Source: Brachybacterium faecium DSM 4810 (GTDB lineage: Bacteria > Actinomycetota > Actinomycetes > Actinomycetales > Dermabacteraceae). From it: a DNA stretch of 64,000 nt. Made by a program: the position numbers and the translations under genes. The notes beneath the pieces are model-generated. The model was given only the letters and a program-made list of their open reading frames with translations, made no database searches and was not told where the DNA came from. Numbering within the stretch: the first letter of the stretch is position 1; the number at the start of each line of letters is the position of its first letter. The stretch covers positions 2,046,001 to 2,110,000 of the forward strand of contig CP001643.1 in assembly GCA_000023405.1 (NCBI GenBank), given 5' to 3'. Positions 32,282-41,491 of the stretch are shown in pieces.

Positions 32282-33016
32282 ATGGACAAGACCTCGGAGG
32301 AGAACGGCAGCGGCGTCGGCGTGCTGGACAAGGCGGCGATCGTGCTCGGCGCCCTGGAAGCCGGCCCCGCGACCCTCGCCCAGCTCGTGCAGTCGACCGG
32401 CCTCGCCCGGCCCACCGCCCACCGCCTCGCGGTGGCGCTGGAGTTCCACCACCTCGTGGCCCGGGACATGCAGGGCCGGTTCGTCCTCGGCCCGCGCCTG
32501 GGCGAGCTCGCGGCCGCGGCCGGAGAGGACCGACTGCTGGCCTCCGCCGGCCCCGTCCTCGCCGCGCTGCGGGATCACACCGGCGAATCCGCGCAGCTCT
32601 ACCGCCGCCAGGGCGACCACCGCATCTGCGTGGCCGCCGCCGAGCGCCCGATCGGGCTGCGCGACTCGGTGCCGCTGGGCTCCGCGCTGACCATGCGCGC
32701 AGGCTCGGCCGCCCAGATCCTCCTGGCCTGGGAGGAGCCGGACCGCCTGCATCGCGGCCTGCTCGGGGCGCGCTTCACCGCCACCCAGCTCTCGGCGGTG
32801 CGCCGCCGCGGCTGGGCGCAGTCGATCGGGGAGCGCGAGCCCGGCGTCGGCTCCGTCTCCGCGCCCGTGCGCGGCCCGAACGGCCGCGTGGTCGCGGCGC
32901 TGAGCATCTCCGGCCCGATCGAGCGGATCACCCGGCAGCCCGGGCGCCTGCATGCGGCGTCCGTGATGAGCTCCGCGAACCACCTCACCGAGCAGCTGCG
33001 CCGCGCGGGCGCCTGA
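32282..33016 (+). CDS. ltbR: IclR-family regulator of leucine genes (LtbR/NdgR-like)
   Basis: 244 residues. The N-terminal winged helix (VLDKAAIVLGALEAG, then LVQSTGLARPTAHRLAVAL) is followed by an IclR effector domain. Its length and divergent position beside leuCD match LtbR (Corynebacterium) and NdgR (Streptomyces), which control leuCD and other amino-acid genes. ATG 32282 is chosen for its MDKTSEENGSG start before the helix-turn-helix; an earlier in-frame ATG at 32189 would use up most of the divergent regulatory region. The ribosome site is weak, so the short leader may matter. Confidence 0.85.
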   Translation: MDKTSEENGSGVGVLDKAAIVLGALEAGPATLAQLVQSTGLARPTAHRLAVALEFHHLVARDMQGRFVLGPRLGELAAAAGEDRLLASAGPVLAALRDHTGESAQLYRRQGDHRICVAAAERPIGLRDSVPLGSALTMRAGSAAQILLAWEEPDRLHRGLLGARFTATQLSAVRRRGWAQSIGEREPGVGSVSAPVRGPNGRVVAALSISGPIERITRQPGRLHAASVMSSANHLTEQLRRAGA

Positions 33017-33055
33017 GCCGGCACGGGATCGCGATGCCGGAGAAGCGGCGCGGGG

Positions 33056-33874
33056 TCAGTCCCGCTCGATCCACACCGGCGTGTTCGCGAAGCGCAGCAC
33101 GTTGACGAGCTGGCGCGGGGCGGCCACCTTCCCGCCAGCACCGTGCGAGCGCTCCCCCGCGACGACCATCAGGCAGGCGTCCTCGCTCGCCTGGATCAGC
33201 TCCCGGGGGCTGTCGGAGGCGGCGATGGTCACATCCCGCACGAACACCGAGGGGTGGGTCATCGCGATCCGCTGCGCCATGCCGGCGAGGATCTCCTGCG
33301 CCTCCTCCGGGGTGGTCTCGGGCCGCACCACCAGGTGGATGTCCCGTTCGTAGGCCTCGGCGAGGTCTGCCGCGCGGGTGACGAGCTCGGTGGCGATCTC
33401 GTGGTGGACCAGGCCGATCGGGCCGCGGCCGTCCACCTTGCCGCGCACCACCACGACCGGGCAGTGCGAGCGCGCGGCGAGGGCGAGGCTCTTGGAGCCG
33501 ACGATGAGGGTCATCAGACGGCCCATGCCGCGCCCGCCGAGCACCAGCAGATCGGACTCGTCGCTCGCCTCGACCAGCACCGGCACCGCGTTGCCGTCGA
33601 CGATCTCCGAGGTGACCGGGATGTCGACCCCGGTCTCGCGGACGATCTCCGCGGCGTCGAGGATGAGGCTGTGCGCGGCGCTGCGGAAACCGGAGCCGGC
33701 CATCCCCGAGATCGGGTCGATGTTGACGTCGAGCTCCGTCCAGACGAACGCGTGGACGAGATGGAGGCTCCCGCCGACTGCGGCGGCGTGGAGGGCGGCC
33801 CAGCGGACCGCCTGATCGGATTCGTCGGCATCGAACACACCGACCGTGATGCGGGGACCAGTGCTGTGCGTCAT
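33056..33874 (-). CDS. Universal stress protein family protein
   Basis: 272 residues, two USP-like domains in tandem. The first starts at ITVGVFDADESDQAVRWAA and has the ATP-binding signature GGRGMGRLMTLIVGSKS (G-2X-G-9X-G-S, about 117-133). The second (from about 160) lacks both the N-terminal Asp and the glycine signature, so only the first is likely to bind nucleotide. Cytoplasmic; USPs accumulate in stationary phase and hypoxia in actinobacteria. It is convergent with ltbR and downstream of the tRNA cluster. Confidence 0.88.
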   Translation of the reverse strand: MTHSTGPRITVGVFDADESDQAVRWAALHAAAVGGSLHLVHAFVWTELDVNIDPISGMAGSGFRSAAHSLILDAAEIVRETGVDIPVTSEIVDGNAVPVLVEASDESDLLVLGGRGMGRLMTLIVGSKSLALAARSHCPVVVVRGKVDGRGPIGLVHHEIATELVTRAADLAEAYERDIHLVVRPETTPEEAQEILAGMAQRIAMTHPSVFVRDVTIAASDSPRELIQASEDACLMVVAGERSHGAGGKVAAPRQLVNVLRFANTPVWIERD

Positions 33875-33964
33875 GTCACGACGATACTCCGCGGCCCGCC
33901 GCCGCGCCCACCGAACGACGGAGCCGCTCGGGCAGGGGCTCGAGGCGGCGGGTGCGGATGCAGA

Positions 33965-33994
33965 AGGAGCCGGCACCCGAAGGTGCCGACTCCT
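33965..33994 (-). terminator. Terminator after the tRNA cluster
   Basis: A 13-position stem, AGGAGTCGGCACC with GGTGCCGGCTCCT on the minus strand, has one mismatch and a TTCG tetraloop, then TTCT. It begins 5 bases beyond the last tRNA-Glu. Confidence 0.75.
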
Positions 33995-33999
33995 GTGTG

Positions 34000-34072
34000 T
34001 ACCCCGTACCGGATTTGAACCGGTGTTACCGCCGTGAGAGGGCGGCGTCCTGGGCCGCTAGACGAACGGGGC
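34000..34072 (-). tRNA. tRNA-Glu (anticodon CUC), copy 1
   Basis: 73-base cloverleaf on the minus strand. The acceptor arm GCCCCGT pairs with ACGGGGT, anticodon loop CTCTCAC reads GAG, and the T-arm is ACCGG-TTCAAAT-CCGGT. Discriminator A; the CCA end is not encoded. It is identical to the copy at 34101-34173. Confidence 0.96.
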
Positions 34073-34076
34073 GGGA

Positions 34077-34096
34077 GCAGGATCTGCAGATCCTGC
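34077..34096. terminator. 20-base perfect palindrome between the tRNA-Glu copies
   Basis: GCAGGATCTGCAGATCCTGC is fully self-complementary and sits 4 bases from each tRNA-Glu gene. In RNA it would form a hairpin, either as a processing signal or as a partial terminator. Confidence 0.55.
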
Positions 34097-34100
34097 CTCG

Positions 34101-34173
34101 TACCCCGTACCGGATTTGAACCGGTGTTACCGCCGTGAGAGGGCGGCGTCCTGGGCCGCTAGACGAACGGGGC
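34101..34173 (-). tRNA. tRNA-Glu (anticodon CUC), copy 2
   Basis: The 73-base sequence is identical to copy 1, including acceptor and T-arm. It lies upstream of copy 1 in transcription and downstream of tRNA-Gln. CCA is not encoded. Confidence 0.96.
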
Positions 34174-34181
34174 GCGGACTG

Positions 34182-34200
34182 CGCAGCAGTGACTGCTGCG
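34182..34200. terminator. 8-bp hairpin between tRNA-Gln and tRNA-Glu
   Basis: CGCAGCAG and CTGCTGCG pair perfectly around TGA. All three tRNA genes of the cluster are thus followed by a hairpin. Confidence 0.5.
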
Positions 34201-34205
34201 AAGCG

Positions 34206-34277
34206 CTGGGGTACCAGGACTCGAACCTAGAATGACGGTACCAGAAACCGTTGTGTTGCCAATTACACCATACCCCA
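34206..34277 (-). tRNA. tRNA-Gln (anticodon CUG)
   Basis: 72-base cloverleaf. The acceptor TGGGGTA pairs with TACCCCA, the anticodon stem ACGGT/ACCGT encloses TTCTGGT (anticodon CTG, codon CAG), and the T-loop is TTCGAGT. Discriminator G; CCA not encoded. It is first in the Gln-Glu-Glu cluster. Confidence 0.96.
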
Positions 34278-34297
34278 TGGTGAGAAGTACTTTCCGC

Positions 34298-34303
34298 AGT
34301 ATA
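34298..34303 (-). promoter_or_regulatory. Candidate -10 for the tRNA-Gln/Glu cluster
   Basis: The minus strand reads TATACT 20 bases before the tRNA-Gln 5' end, a near-consensus -10. A matching -35 is not evident at 16-18 bases. Confidence 0.45.
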
Positions 34304-34416
34304 TTCCGTTCCGATCCCCGGTGGTTTCCGTGGACTTCCCGGCTCATCCTGCGTGCCGTACCGAGGTAAGACTCTAGCGGGTTTCTCCGGCGAGCACAAA
34401 GCCAGAAGGCCCTGGA

Positions 34417-34450
34417 GCGCTGTGAGGCTCGGCACTCGGCCTCACAGCGC
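34417..34450 (-). terminator. Terminator after gltX
   Basis: GCGCTGTGAGGC (34417-34428) and GCCTCACAGCGC (34439-34450) form a perfect 12-bp stem with a 10-base loop, 8 bases beyond the gltX stop. No T-tract, as is common in high-GC actinobacteria. Confidence 0.75.
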
Positions 34451-34458
34451 CCCGGAGC

Positions 34459-35988
34459 TCACCCCTGGGAGGCGAGGCGCTCGCGCAGGGAGCGCAGGCG
34501 GGCGAGGCTCGAGGACTTGCCCAGCAGCTCCATCGACTCGAACAGCGGCGGGGAGACCCGCCGCCCGGAGATCGCGCTGCGCAGGGGGCCGAAGGCGAGG
34601 CGGGGCTTGATGCCCATCTCCTCGACGATCGCGGTGCGCAGGGCGGGCTCGAGCAGCTCCGCGGTGAAGGAGCCGTCGGGGACGGCCTCCACCTCGGCGA
34701 TCCCGCGGTCGAGCACGGCGACCGGGTCCTCCCCCAGCTTCTTCAGCGCATCGTCCTGCACCACGAGGTCCTCATCGGCCACGAACAGGAAGCCCATGAG
34801 GTCCCCGGCCTCGCCGAGGAGGTTCATGCGGGTCTGCACCAGCGGGGTCGCGGCGGCGACCAGGGCGCGCTGCTCCTCGCTGACCGTCTCGGGCAGCACT
34901 CCCCCGGACTGCAGAGCGGGGATCAGGCGCTCGGCGAGCTCCGCCTCGGGCAGCAGCCGGATGTGGTCGGCGTTGATGGCGGTGGCCTTCTTGAGGTCCA
35001 CGCGGGCGGGGTTGGGGTTGACGTCCGAGGCGTCGAAGCGCTCGATGAGCTGCTCGCGGCTGAAGATGTCCTCATCGGCGCTGTAGCCCCAGCCCAGGAG
35101 GGCCAGGTAGTTGACCATGCCCTCGGGGATGAAGCCCTGCTCCCGGTAGAGGAAGAGATCCGCCTGCGGATCCCGCTTGGAGAGCTTCTTGTTGCCCTCC
35201 CCCATCACGTAGGGCAGGTGGCCGAACTCCGGCACCCGCTCGGCCACGCCGATCTCGATCAGCGCCCGGTAGAGCGCGATCTGGCGGGGCGTGGAGGAGA
35301 GGATGTCCTCTCCGCGCAGCACGTGGGTGATGCGCATCAGCGCGTCGTCGACAGGGTTGACCAGCGTGTAGAGCGGCTGGCCGTTCGCGCGCACCACCAC
35401 GAAGTCCGGCGTGGAGCCGGCCTTGAAGGTGATCTCGCCGCGCACCATGTCGGTGAAGGTGATGTCCTCCTCGGGCATGCGCAGCCGCCAGGTGGGCTCA
35501 CGCCCCTCCGCGCGGAAGGCCTCCTTCTGCGCGTCGGTGAGGTCGCGGTCGTAGCCGTCGTAGCCGAGCTGCGGGTCGCGGCCCGCGTCGCGGTGGCGCT
35601 GGGAGATCTCCTCGGCGGTGGAGAAGGACTCGTAGATGTGCCCTGCCTCCTTCAGCTTCGCGATGACGTCCTGGTAGATCTCACCGCGCTGCGACTGGCG
35701 GTAGGGGCCGTGCGGGCCGCCCACCTCGACGCCCTCGTCCCAGTCGATGCCGAGCCAGCGCATGGCGTCCAGCAGCTGGTGGTAGGACTCCTCGCTGTCG
35801 CGTGCGGCGTCGGTGTCCTCGATGCGGAAGATCAGCCTGCCGCCGTGGTGGCGCGCATGGGCCCAGTTGAACAGGGCGGTGCGCACCATCCCGACGTGCG
35901 GGGTGCCGGTGGGGCTGGGGCAGAAACGCACCCGGACCTCGCCGGCGGCGCCGGTCTCGGGGGTGCTCGGGCTGGGGGCGGTGGTCAC
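34459..35988 (-). CDS. gltX: Glutamate--tRNA ligase
   Basis: Charges tRNA-Glu. In actinobacteria it usually also misacylates tRNA-Gln for later amidation by GatCAB, so the adjacent tRNA-Glu and tRNA-Gln genes encode its two substrates. 509 residues. The HIGH-type motif is [19 protein letters not shown] (about 23-41) and the KMSKS-type motif is KKLSKRD (about 265-271). A 16-residue Ser/Pro/Thr-rich lead precedes the fold. It follows the FAH-family gene on the same strand with an 84-base gap. Confidence 0.96.
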   Translation of the reverse strand: MTTAPSPSTPETGAAGEVRVRFCPSPTGTPHVGMVRTALFNWAHARHHGGRLIFRIEDTDAARDSEESYHQLLDAMRWLGIDWDEGVEVGGPHGPYRQSQRGEIYQDVIAKLKEAGHIYESFSTAEEISQRHRDAGRDPQLGYDGYDRDLTDAQKEAFRAEGREPTWRLRMPEEDITFTDMVRGEITFKAGSTPDFVVVRANGQPLYTLVNPVDDALMRITHVLRGEDILSSTPRQIALYRALIEIGVAERVPEFGHLPYVMGEGNKKLSKRDPQADLFLYREQGFIPEGMVNYLALLGWGYSADEDIFSREQLIERFDASDVNPNPARVDLKKATAINADHIRLLPEAELAERLIPALQSGGVLPETVSEEQRALVAAATPLVQTRMNLLGEAGDLMGFLFVADEDLVVQDDALKKLGEDPVAVLDRGIAEVEAVPDGSFTAELLEPALRTAIVEEMGIKPRLAFGPLRSAISGRRVSPPLFESMELLGKSSSLARLRSLRERLASQG

Positions 35989-36072
35989 GCGGGAACTCCT
36001 GGGGGTGGGGTGGTGCTGAGGGAGGGGGTGCGAAGGGTGGAGGTGCTGCGAGGCAGGGGCGGGCGGCGGCGG

Positions 36073-36849
36073 TCAGCGCCGCACGATCGGGTTCGACAGG
36101 GTGCCGATGCCCTCGATGCTGATGTCGACCGTGGCGCCGGCGGGGACGGTGCGGACCCCGGCCGGGGTGCCGGTGAGCACCAGGTCCCCGGGCAGCAGGG
36201 TGACGACGCCGGAGATCTCGGCCACCAGGTCGGCGACGGAGCGGAGCATGTCCGCGGTGGTGCCGTCCTGGGCGGTCTCGCCGTCCACGGTGCTGGAGAT
36301 CGCGAGGGCGGCCGGGTCGAGGTCCGTCTCGATCCAGGGGCCGACGGGGCAGGAGGTGTCGAAGGCCTTCGCGCGGAACCACTGGGACTCCTCCCGCTGG
36401 GCGTCCCGCGCGGTGAGGTCGTTGGCGCAGGTGTAGCCGAGCACGTGCTCGGCGACCTGCTCGGGGGCGAGATCCCTGGCCATCCGCTTGATGACCACGG
36501 CGAGCTCGGCCTCGAGGCTGACCTCCTGGCTGTAGGTGGGCAGCATCACCGGGTCACCGGGACCGATGACGGAGGTGTTGGGCTTGAGGAAGAACAGGGC
36601 CTGCTCGGGCGCCTCGCCCCCCATCTCGGCGACATGGGCGGCATAGTTCTTGCCGACGCACACCACCTTCGACCGGGGGATGACGGGTGCGAGCAGGCGC
36701 ACGTCCTCGAGCGGCACGATGGTGCCGGTGGGACGGATCTCGGTGTACAGGGGGTCGCCGGTGATGCCGTAGACCATGTCTCGGCCGTCCTTCTCCTGGA
36801 CGATGCCGTACATGGGGTCGTCACCGGTGGTGAATCGAGCGATGCGCAT
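36073..36849 (-). CDS. Fumarylacetoacetate hydrolase family protein
   Basis: 258 residues. The C-terminal FAH-type domain has the metal-binding residues in SLEAELAVVIKRMARD, and GYTCANDLTARDAQ plus LTGTPAGVRTVPAG are conserved. Related proteins include 2-hydroxyhepta-2,4-diene-dioate isomerases, acylpyruvases and oxaloacetate decarboxylases; the substrate cannot be fixed here. No aromatic-degradation genes lie nearby, which favours a housekeeping role such as oxaloacetate handling. ATG 36849 (MRIARFTTGD) is the family-like start. Confidence 0.9.
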   Translation of the reverse strand: MRIARFTTGDDPMYGIVQEKDGRDMVYGITGDPLYTEIRPTGTIVPLEDVRLLAPVIPRSKVVCVGKNYAAHVAEMGGEAPEQALFFLKPNTSVIGPGDPVMLPTYSQEVSLEAELAVVIKRMARDLAPEQVAEHVLGYTCANDLTARDAQREESQWFRAKAFDTSCPVGPWIETDLDPAALAISSTVDGETAQDGTTADMLRSVADLVAEISGVVTLLPGDLVLTGTPAGVRTVPAGATVDISIEGIGTLSNPIVRR

Positions 36850-36928
36850 GCCCGCCAGTCTAGGTCGCCGCAGCAGCGCGAGCCGTAGGATGGCGCGGTC
36901 ATCAGCCCGCCCGCGCCAGGAGGACATC

Positions 36929-37948
36929 GTGAGCACCCGGTCCCCCGCCGCTGCACCGGCCCGTGTGCTGTCGGCCGCGGAGGCCGGCCGCGCCCGCCGA
37001 GCGCATGAGCGCAGGGCCGACGCCCTCACCGCGGGGCATCGAGAGCGCCGTCGTCGCGGCCAGAAGCATGCGGTCGAGGACTTCCTGTTCACGTACTACC
37101 CCTTCTCCCCCGCCCGGCTGCGCCGCTGGCACCCGGGATGGGAGATCGCCTACGACGCGGCCGCCGACGTCGACGCGCACGGGGCGAGCACGATCGCGGA
37201 CGTCGACGAGGCCGGGCGCCGCTCCTGGTACGCGGACTCCCCCGTCGCGTCGCGGCCCGCCGGTCCCGCGGGCGCCGGGGGTGCCGAAGGTGCCCGCGGT
37301 CCCGACACCCCGGCGACGCTGCGCCGCGCGGACGTGGAGCGCTATCTCGCCGAGCGCGGCGATGCGTTCGGCTTCATGACGCGGCTGCTCTCGTCCTCAT
37401 CGCTCGCGCGGCGCCGGCCGGAGTTCGGCTGCTTCGGCCTGCACGAGTGGGCGATGGTGCACCGCCTGCGCGAGGGCGAGCAGCGGCACGAGGACCTGCC
37501 CCTGCGGCTCAGCCAGGCGGAGACGGACGCTGTGGTGGAGCGGGAGAACCTGGTCTGCTCGCACATCGACGCCTTCCGCTTCTTCACGCCCTCGGCCGCA
37601 CCGCGCAATGCCCTGCAGCCCAGTCGGGAACGGCAGGTGGAGCTCGACAACCCCGCCTGCCTGCACGTGGGCATGGACCTGTACAAGTGGGCGATGAAGC
37701 TCACGCCGCTGGTGCCCTCGGACCTCGTGCTGGACTGCTTCGAGCATGCGCGGGAGACGAGGGTGCTGGACATGGAGGCGAGCCCCTACGACGTGCGGCC
37801 GCTCGGCTACGGCGCGGTCCCGATCGAGACTCCCGCCGGCAAGGCCGAGTACGTGCGGCGCCAGCGCGCGCTGGCGCTCCGGGCCGATGAGCTGCGCGAG
37901 CGCCTGCTGGCCGTCCTCTCCCCGCTGAGCGAGGCGCAGGGGGCCTGA
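36929..37948 (+). CDS. Actinobacterial protein of uncertain function
   Basis: 339 residues from GTG 36929, with CCAGGAGG upstream. An Arg-rich N-terminus (about 50 residues) is followed by VEDFLFTYYPFSPARLRRWHPGW, ADVERYLAERGDAFGF, FGCFGLHEWAMVHRL and, near the end, DLYKWAMKLTPLVPSDLVLDCFEHAR. I recall related actinobacterial proteins labelled as 3-methyladenine DNA glycosylase, but I see no helix-hairpin-helix motif that would support that activity, so I do not assign it. No signal peptide. It is divergent from the FAH-family gene. Confidence 0.7.
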   Translation: MSTRSPAAAPARVLSAAEAGRARRAHERRADALTAGHRERRRRGQKHAVEDFLFTYYPFSPARLRRWHPGWEIAYDAAADVDAHGASTIADVDEAGRRSWYADSPVASRPAGPAGAGGAEGARGPDTPATLRRADVERYLAERGDAFGFMTRLLSSSSLARRRPEFGCFGLHEWAMVHRLREGEQRHEDLPLRLSQAETDAVVERENLVCSHIDAFRFFTPSAAPRNALQPSRERQVELDNPACLHVGMDLYKWAMKLTPLVPSDLVLDCFEHARETRVLDMEASPYDVRPLGYGAVPIETPAGKAEYVRRQRALALRADELRERLLAVLSPLSEAQGA

Positions 37949-38121
37949 GCCGCGCCGGCGCCGCACCACGAAACCCGTCTCCGCCGCGAGGTGCTGCGCC
38001 TCGAGACCGCGCCCGGGCACCTCGACCGGGCACCGCGCCCGCGGTCGCGACGGTGCGCTGCCGGCCTCATCCCTCACGGCGTCACCCAAGGTGTCGCTCG
38101 AGGCATCCCTCGGAGCCGGTC

Positions 38122-38688
38122 TCATCCCTCGAGGCCGGGCATCGTCGTCCCGTCCCGACCGAGGAGGAATGCGCGGATCCGCAGCTCCGCCTCCGCGCGG
38201 CTGATGCCGCGATGCACGTCCCGCGACAGCGGATGGCGGTGGAGCGAATCCGGCCGCAGCTGTGGTCGATGCGGGAACGGCTGGCAGAGGATCTGCAGCG
38301 GGAGGGCCGCGGTGTCCTCGTAGCCGGGGATCGCGTTCGCCGGCGCACCCACGTAGGTGCCCAGCCCCTCGGGATCCTCGTAGTGCAGCTGATAGTCCAG
38401 GAACACCTCCTCCGAGACCTCCACCCAGAGCCCGTACTCGAGCGTGATGGACTCGCCGAGGATCGGGACGGACAGGCAGCCGCGCAGGAAGCAGCGCACC
38501 CCCTGCCCCGTGGCGATCCAGCAGAGGTCGTTCGTCGCAGCCGCGTGGTGGCGGCGCAGGTGGCGTGACAGCGCCACGTACGCATCCGGCCGCCGGAAGC
38601 TCAGCGCCGGCCACGGCGAGCCCTCCCGCCCGTCGGTCCCCCGATGCTCGCTCCCGCAGCTCCCGCAGCGGTAATCGATGCCCACCAT
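38122..38688 (-). CDS. DUF2199-like protein
   Basis: 188 residues. It begins MVGIDYRCGSCGSEHRG, a Cys pair (YxCGxCGxEH) typical of the DUF2199 family. The middle WIATGQGVRCFLRGCLSVPILG and GLWVEVSEEVFLDY follow, and a His-rich segment PDSLHRHPLSRDVHRGIS closes the domain. The function of the family is unknown; the N-terminal cysteines could bind zinc. It is divergent from the helicase gene with a 186-base gap. Confidence 0.72.
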   Translation of the reverse strand: MVGIDYRCGSCGSEHRGTDGREGSPWPALSFRRPDAYVALSRHLRRHHAAATNDLCWIATGQGVRCFLRGCLSVPILGESITLEYGLWVEVSEEVFLDYQLHYEDPEGLGTYVGAPANAIPGYEDTAALPLQILCQPFPHRPQLRPDSLHRHPLSRDVHRGISRAEAELRIRAFLLGRDGTTMPGLEG

Positions 38689-38874
38689 GCTCTCTCCCCC
38701 GTCCTCGTCCTCGCGCCGCGTCGGCGCCGGCCCCCTCACCGTAGGGACGGCGGTCGCCGCGCTGCGCGGGTCGCGGCCCGGCTGTGGACGACGCGGCCCT
38801 GGGGAGGACGGGCGGCGCGCTCCCCGCCGTGCAGGGCGCGGAGCCTCGTCGCGGCGGCCTGGCAGACTGGGGCC

Positions 38875-41436
38875 ATGCCGATCCTGACGCCGTTCCTGCC
38901 CGAGAGCTCCACCGATGCCGGACAGGACGCGATCGTCGACGGGTTCGTGGACGCGCAGGAGTCCGTCGGCCGCGTTCTGTATCCGCACCAGGAGGAGGCG
39001 CTGCTCGCGATCGCGGCCGGTGATCACGTCATCGCCGCCACCCCGACCGGCTCGGGCAAGACGACCATCGCCTATGCCGCGATCTTCGCGGCCATGGCGC
39101 GAGGGCAGCGCTCTTACTACACCGCCCCGATCAAGGCACTGGTGAGCGAGAAGTTCTTCGACCTCGTCCAGCAGTTCGGCGCCGAGAACGTGGGCATGAT
39201 GACCGGCGACTCGGCCGTGAACCACGACGCCCCGATCATCGTGTGCACCGCGGAGATCTTCGCGAACCACGCCCTGCGCGACGGCCCCGGCTCCGAGGTG
39301 GGGCTGGCGGTGATGGACGAGTTCCACTACTACGGCGACCCGCAGCGCGGCTGGGCCTGGCAGGTGCCTCTGGTCGAGCTGCCGAACTGCCAGTTCGTGC
39401 TGATGAGCGCGACTCTCGGCGATGTCTCCTTCTTGGTGGAGGATCTCGAGGACCGCACGCAGCGCGAGGTCACCGTGCTCGACGACGCCCCGCGCCCGGT
39501 GCCGCTGGATTTCCGCTGGTCTCTCGAGCCGCTGCCGGACACCATCGACACGATCCTGCAGGACCGCGACGCGCCGGTGTACATCGTCCACTTCACGCAG
39601 AAGGACGCGCTCGAGCAGGCGCAGGCCCTGCAGGGCCAGAAGATCCTCACCGCCGAGGAGAAGGAGCAGATCCGCGAGATCATCGGGGACTTCCGGTTCT
39701 CCAAGGGATTCGGCCAGATCCTCTCCCGCCTGGTGCGCGAGGGCATCGGCGTGCACCACGCCGGCATGCTGCCGAAGTACCGCCGCCTGGTGGAGAAGCT
39801 CGCCCAGTCCGGGCTGCTGAAGATCATCTGCGGGACCGACACCCTGGGCGTCGGCATCAACGTGCCCATCCGCACCGTGCTGCTGACGGGCCTGGCGAAG
39901 TTCGACGGCAAGCGGATGCGGCTGCTGAACGCGCGGGAGTTCCATCAGATCGCCGGCCGGGCCGGGCGCGCCGGCTTCGACACCGTGGGCCATGTGGTGG
40001 TGCAGGCGCCGACGTGGACGATCGAGTTCGAGCGGGAGAGGGCGAAGCAGCGCGCCCGGGAGGAGGCCGGCAAGGCTCCCAACAATGCGAAGAAGCGCAA
40101 GAAGGAGCCCAAGCCGAGGATCCCCGAGGGCGCGGTGAGCTGGTCCGAGGCGAACCTCACCAAGCTGGTGGAGAACCCGCCCGAGCCGCTGCGCCCACAC
40201 CTGAAGATCACCGCCGGGATGGTGCTGGCGCTGATCGCGCGGCCCGGCGATGCGATCGCCTCGGGCCGCCACCTGATCATGACCAGCCACCAGACCACGA
40301 CCCAGAAGCTGAAGCTGGTCAAGGAGGCGGTGGACCTCTTCCGCGGGCTGCGCGATGCGGAGATCATCGAGGTGCTCGAGGTGCCGGACCATCTGGGGCG
40401 GCGCTTCGCCCTGGTCGAGGACCTGCAGCTCGACTTCACCATGAACCAGCCGCTGGCCCCCTTCGCGATCGCCATGATCGACTCCCTCGACGAGGAGTCC
40501 GAGTCCCTCACGCTGGACACCGTCTCGATCATCGAGGCGATCCTCGAGGACCCGCGCCAGATCCTCCTCGCACAGCAGAACGCCGCCAAGGGCGAGCTGC
40601 TGGCCGAGCTCAAGGCCGATGGGGTCGAGTACACCGAGCGGATGGCCCGGCTGGACGAGGTGACCTGGCCCAAGCCGCTCGAGGAGGATCTCGAGGCGGC
40701 GCTGGAGATCTATGCACGCACGCGCCCCTGGGTGCGGGCCGAGGACCTCTCCCCCAAGTCCGTGGTGCGGGAGATGTACGAGACCGGGCAGACGTTCAGC
40801 GAGTTCGTGCAGCGCTACGGCCTGCAGCGTTCCGAGGGAATCGTGCTGCGCTACCTCTCCGACGCCTTCCAGGCGATGCGGCGCACCCTGCCCCAGGATC
40901 TGCGCACCGAGGACCTCGAGGACCTCATCGAGTGGCTGGGCGTGCTGGTGCGCGGGATCGACTCCTCGCTGCTGGACGAGTGGGAGGCGCTCACCCATCC
41001 CGAGGACCTCGAGCACGACGGCGCCTCGGAGATCCGTCCCAGCACGCCGCGGGGGCTGTCCGCGCAGACGAAGGTGCTGCGCACCATGGTGCGTGCCGCG
41101 ATGTGGCAGCGGATCGAGCATTTCGCCTTCGAGCGCGAGCAGCGCCTGGCCGAGCTCGACGGGGACTCCGGCTGGGATCGTGCGCGGTGGGCCTCCGCGA
41201 TGGACGACTACTACGACACCTACGACCACGTGGGGATCGACGGTCCGGCGCGGTCACCGCAGCTGCTGCAGATCACCGAGGAGTCGAAGGTGTGGCGGAT
41301 CCGCCAGGCCTTCGACGATCCCGAGGGGAACCATGACTGGGCGATCGAGGCCGAGCTCGATCTCGAGGCGACCGATGAGGCCGGGGAGCCGGTGCTCGCG
41401 ATCACGCACGTCGGCGACGCCTCCACCCGCCCCTGA
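38875..41436 (+). CDS. DEAD/DEAH-box helicase with DUF3516 C-terminus
   Basis: Superfamily 2 helicase of 853 residues. Motif I is AATPTGSGKTT (about 60), and motif II is MDEFHYYG, a DE-F-H variant of DExH (about 147). Motif III is MSATLG, motif IV/V is IICGTDTLGVGINVPIRTV and motif VI is QIAGRAGRAGF. The second half (from about 400), with ARTRPWVRAEDLSPKSVVREM and LEDLIEWLGVL, matches the actinobacterial DUF3516-type Ski2-like helicases, presumed RNA helicases. ATG 38875 is chosen as the first start giving the compact N-terminus MPILTPFLPESS. Role in the cell is inference only. Confidence 0.9.
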   Translation: MPILTPFLPESSTDAGQDAIVDGFVDAQESVGRVLYPHQEEALLAIAAGDHVIAATPTGSGKTTIAYAAIFAAMARGQRSYYTAPIKALVSEKFFDLVQQFGAENVGMMTGDSAVNHDAPIIVCTAEIFANHALRDGPGSEVGLAVMDEFHYYGDPQRGWAWQVPLVELPNCQFVLMSATLGDVSFLVEDLEDRTQREVTVLDDAPRPVPLDFRWSLEPLPDTIDTILQDRDAPVYIVHFTQKDALEQAQALQGQKILTAEEKEQIREIIGDFRFSKGFGQILSRLVREGIGVHHAGMLPKYRRLVEKLAQSGLLKIICGTDTLGVGINVPIRTVLLTGLAKFDGKRMRLLNAREFHQIAGRAGRAGFDTVGHVVVQAPTWTIEFERERAKQRAREEAGKAPNNAKKRKKEPKPRIPEGAVSWSEANLTKLVENPPEPLRPHLKITAGMVLALIARPGDAIASGRHLIMTSHQTTTQKLKLVKEAVDLFRGLRDAEIIEVLEVPDHLGRRFALVEDLQLDFTMNQPLAPFAIAMIDSLDEESESLTLDTVSIIEAILEDPRQILLAQQNAAKGELLAELKADGVEYTERMARLDEVTWPKPLEEDLEAALEIYARTRPWVRAEDLSPKSVVREMYETGQTFSEFVQRYGLQRSEGIVLRYLSDAFQAMRRTLPQDLRTEDLEDLIEWLGVLVRGIDSSLLDEWEALTHPEDLEHDGASEIRPSTPRGLSAQTKVLRTMVRAAMWQRIEHFAFEREQRLAELDGDSGWDRARWASAMDDYYDTYDHVGIDGPARSPQLLQITEESKVWRIRQAFDDPEGNHDWAIEAELDLEATDEAGEPVLAITHVGDASTRP

Positions 41437-41448
41437 GGGCAGAGCGAG

Positions 41449-41478
41449 GCCGGCCCTGCGGAGCACCGCGGGGCCGGC
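41449..41478 (+). terminator. Terminator after the helicase gene
   Basis: GCCGGCCC (41449-41456) pairs with GGGCCGGC (41471-41478), extended inside by GCGG/CCGC. It lies 12 bases beyond the helicase stop and can act on both strands. Confidence 0.8.
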
Positions 41479-41491
41479 GAGTCCTCATGCT

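Noticed and set aside
38122..41229. 1035-codon minus-strand open frame opposite the helicase
   Set aside because: Only its final 188 codons (38122-38688) look like a real protein; the rest is a shadow of helicase motifs on the plus strand.
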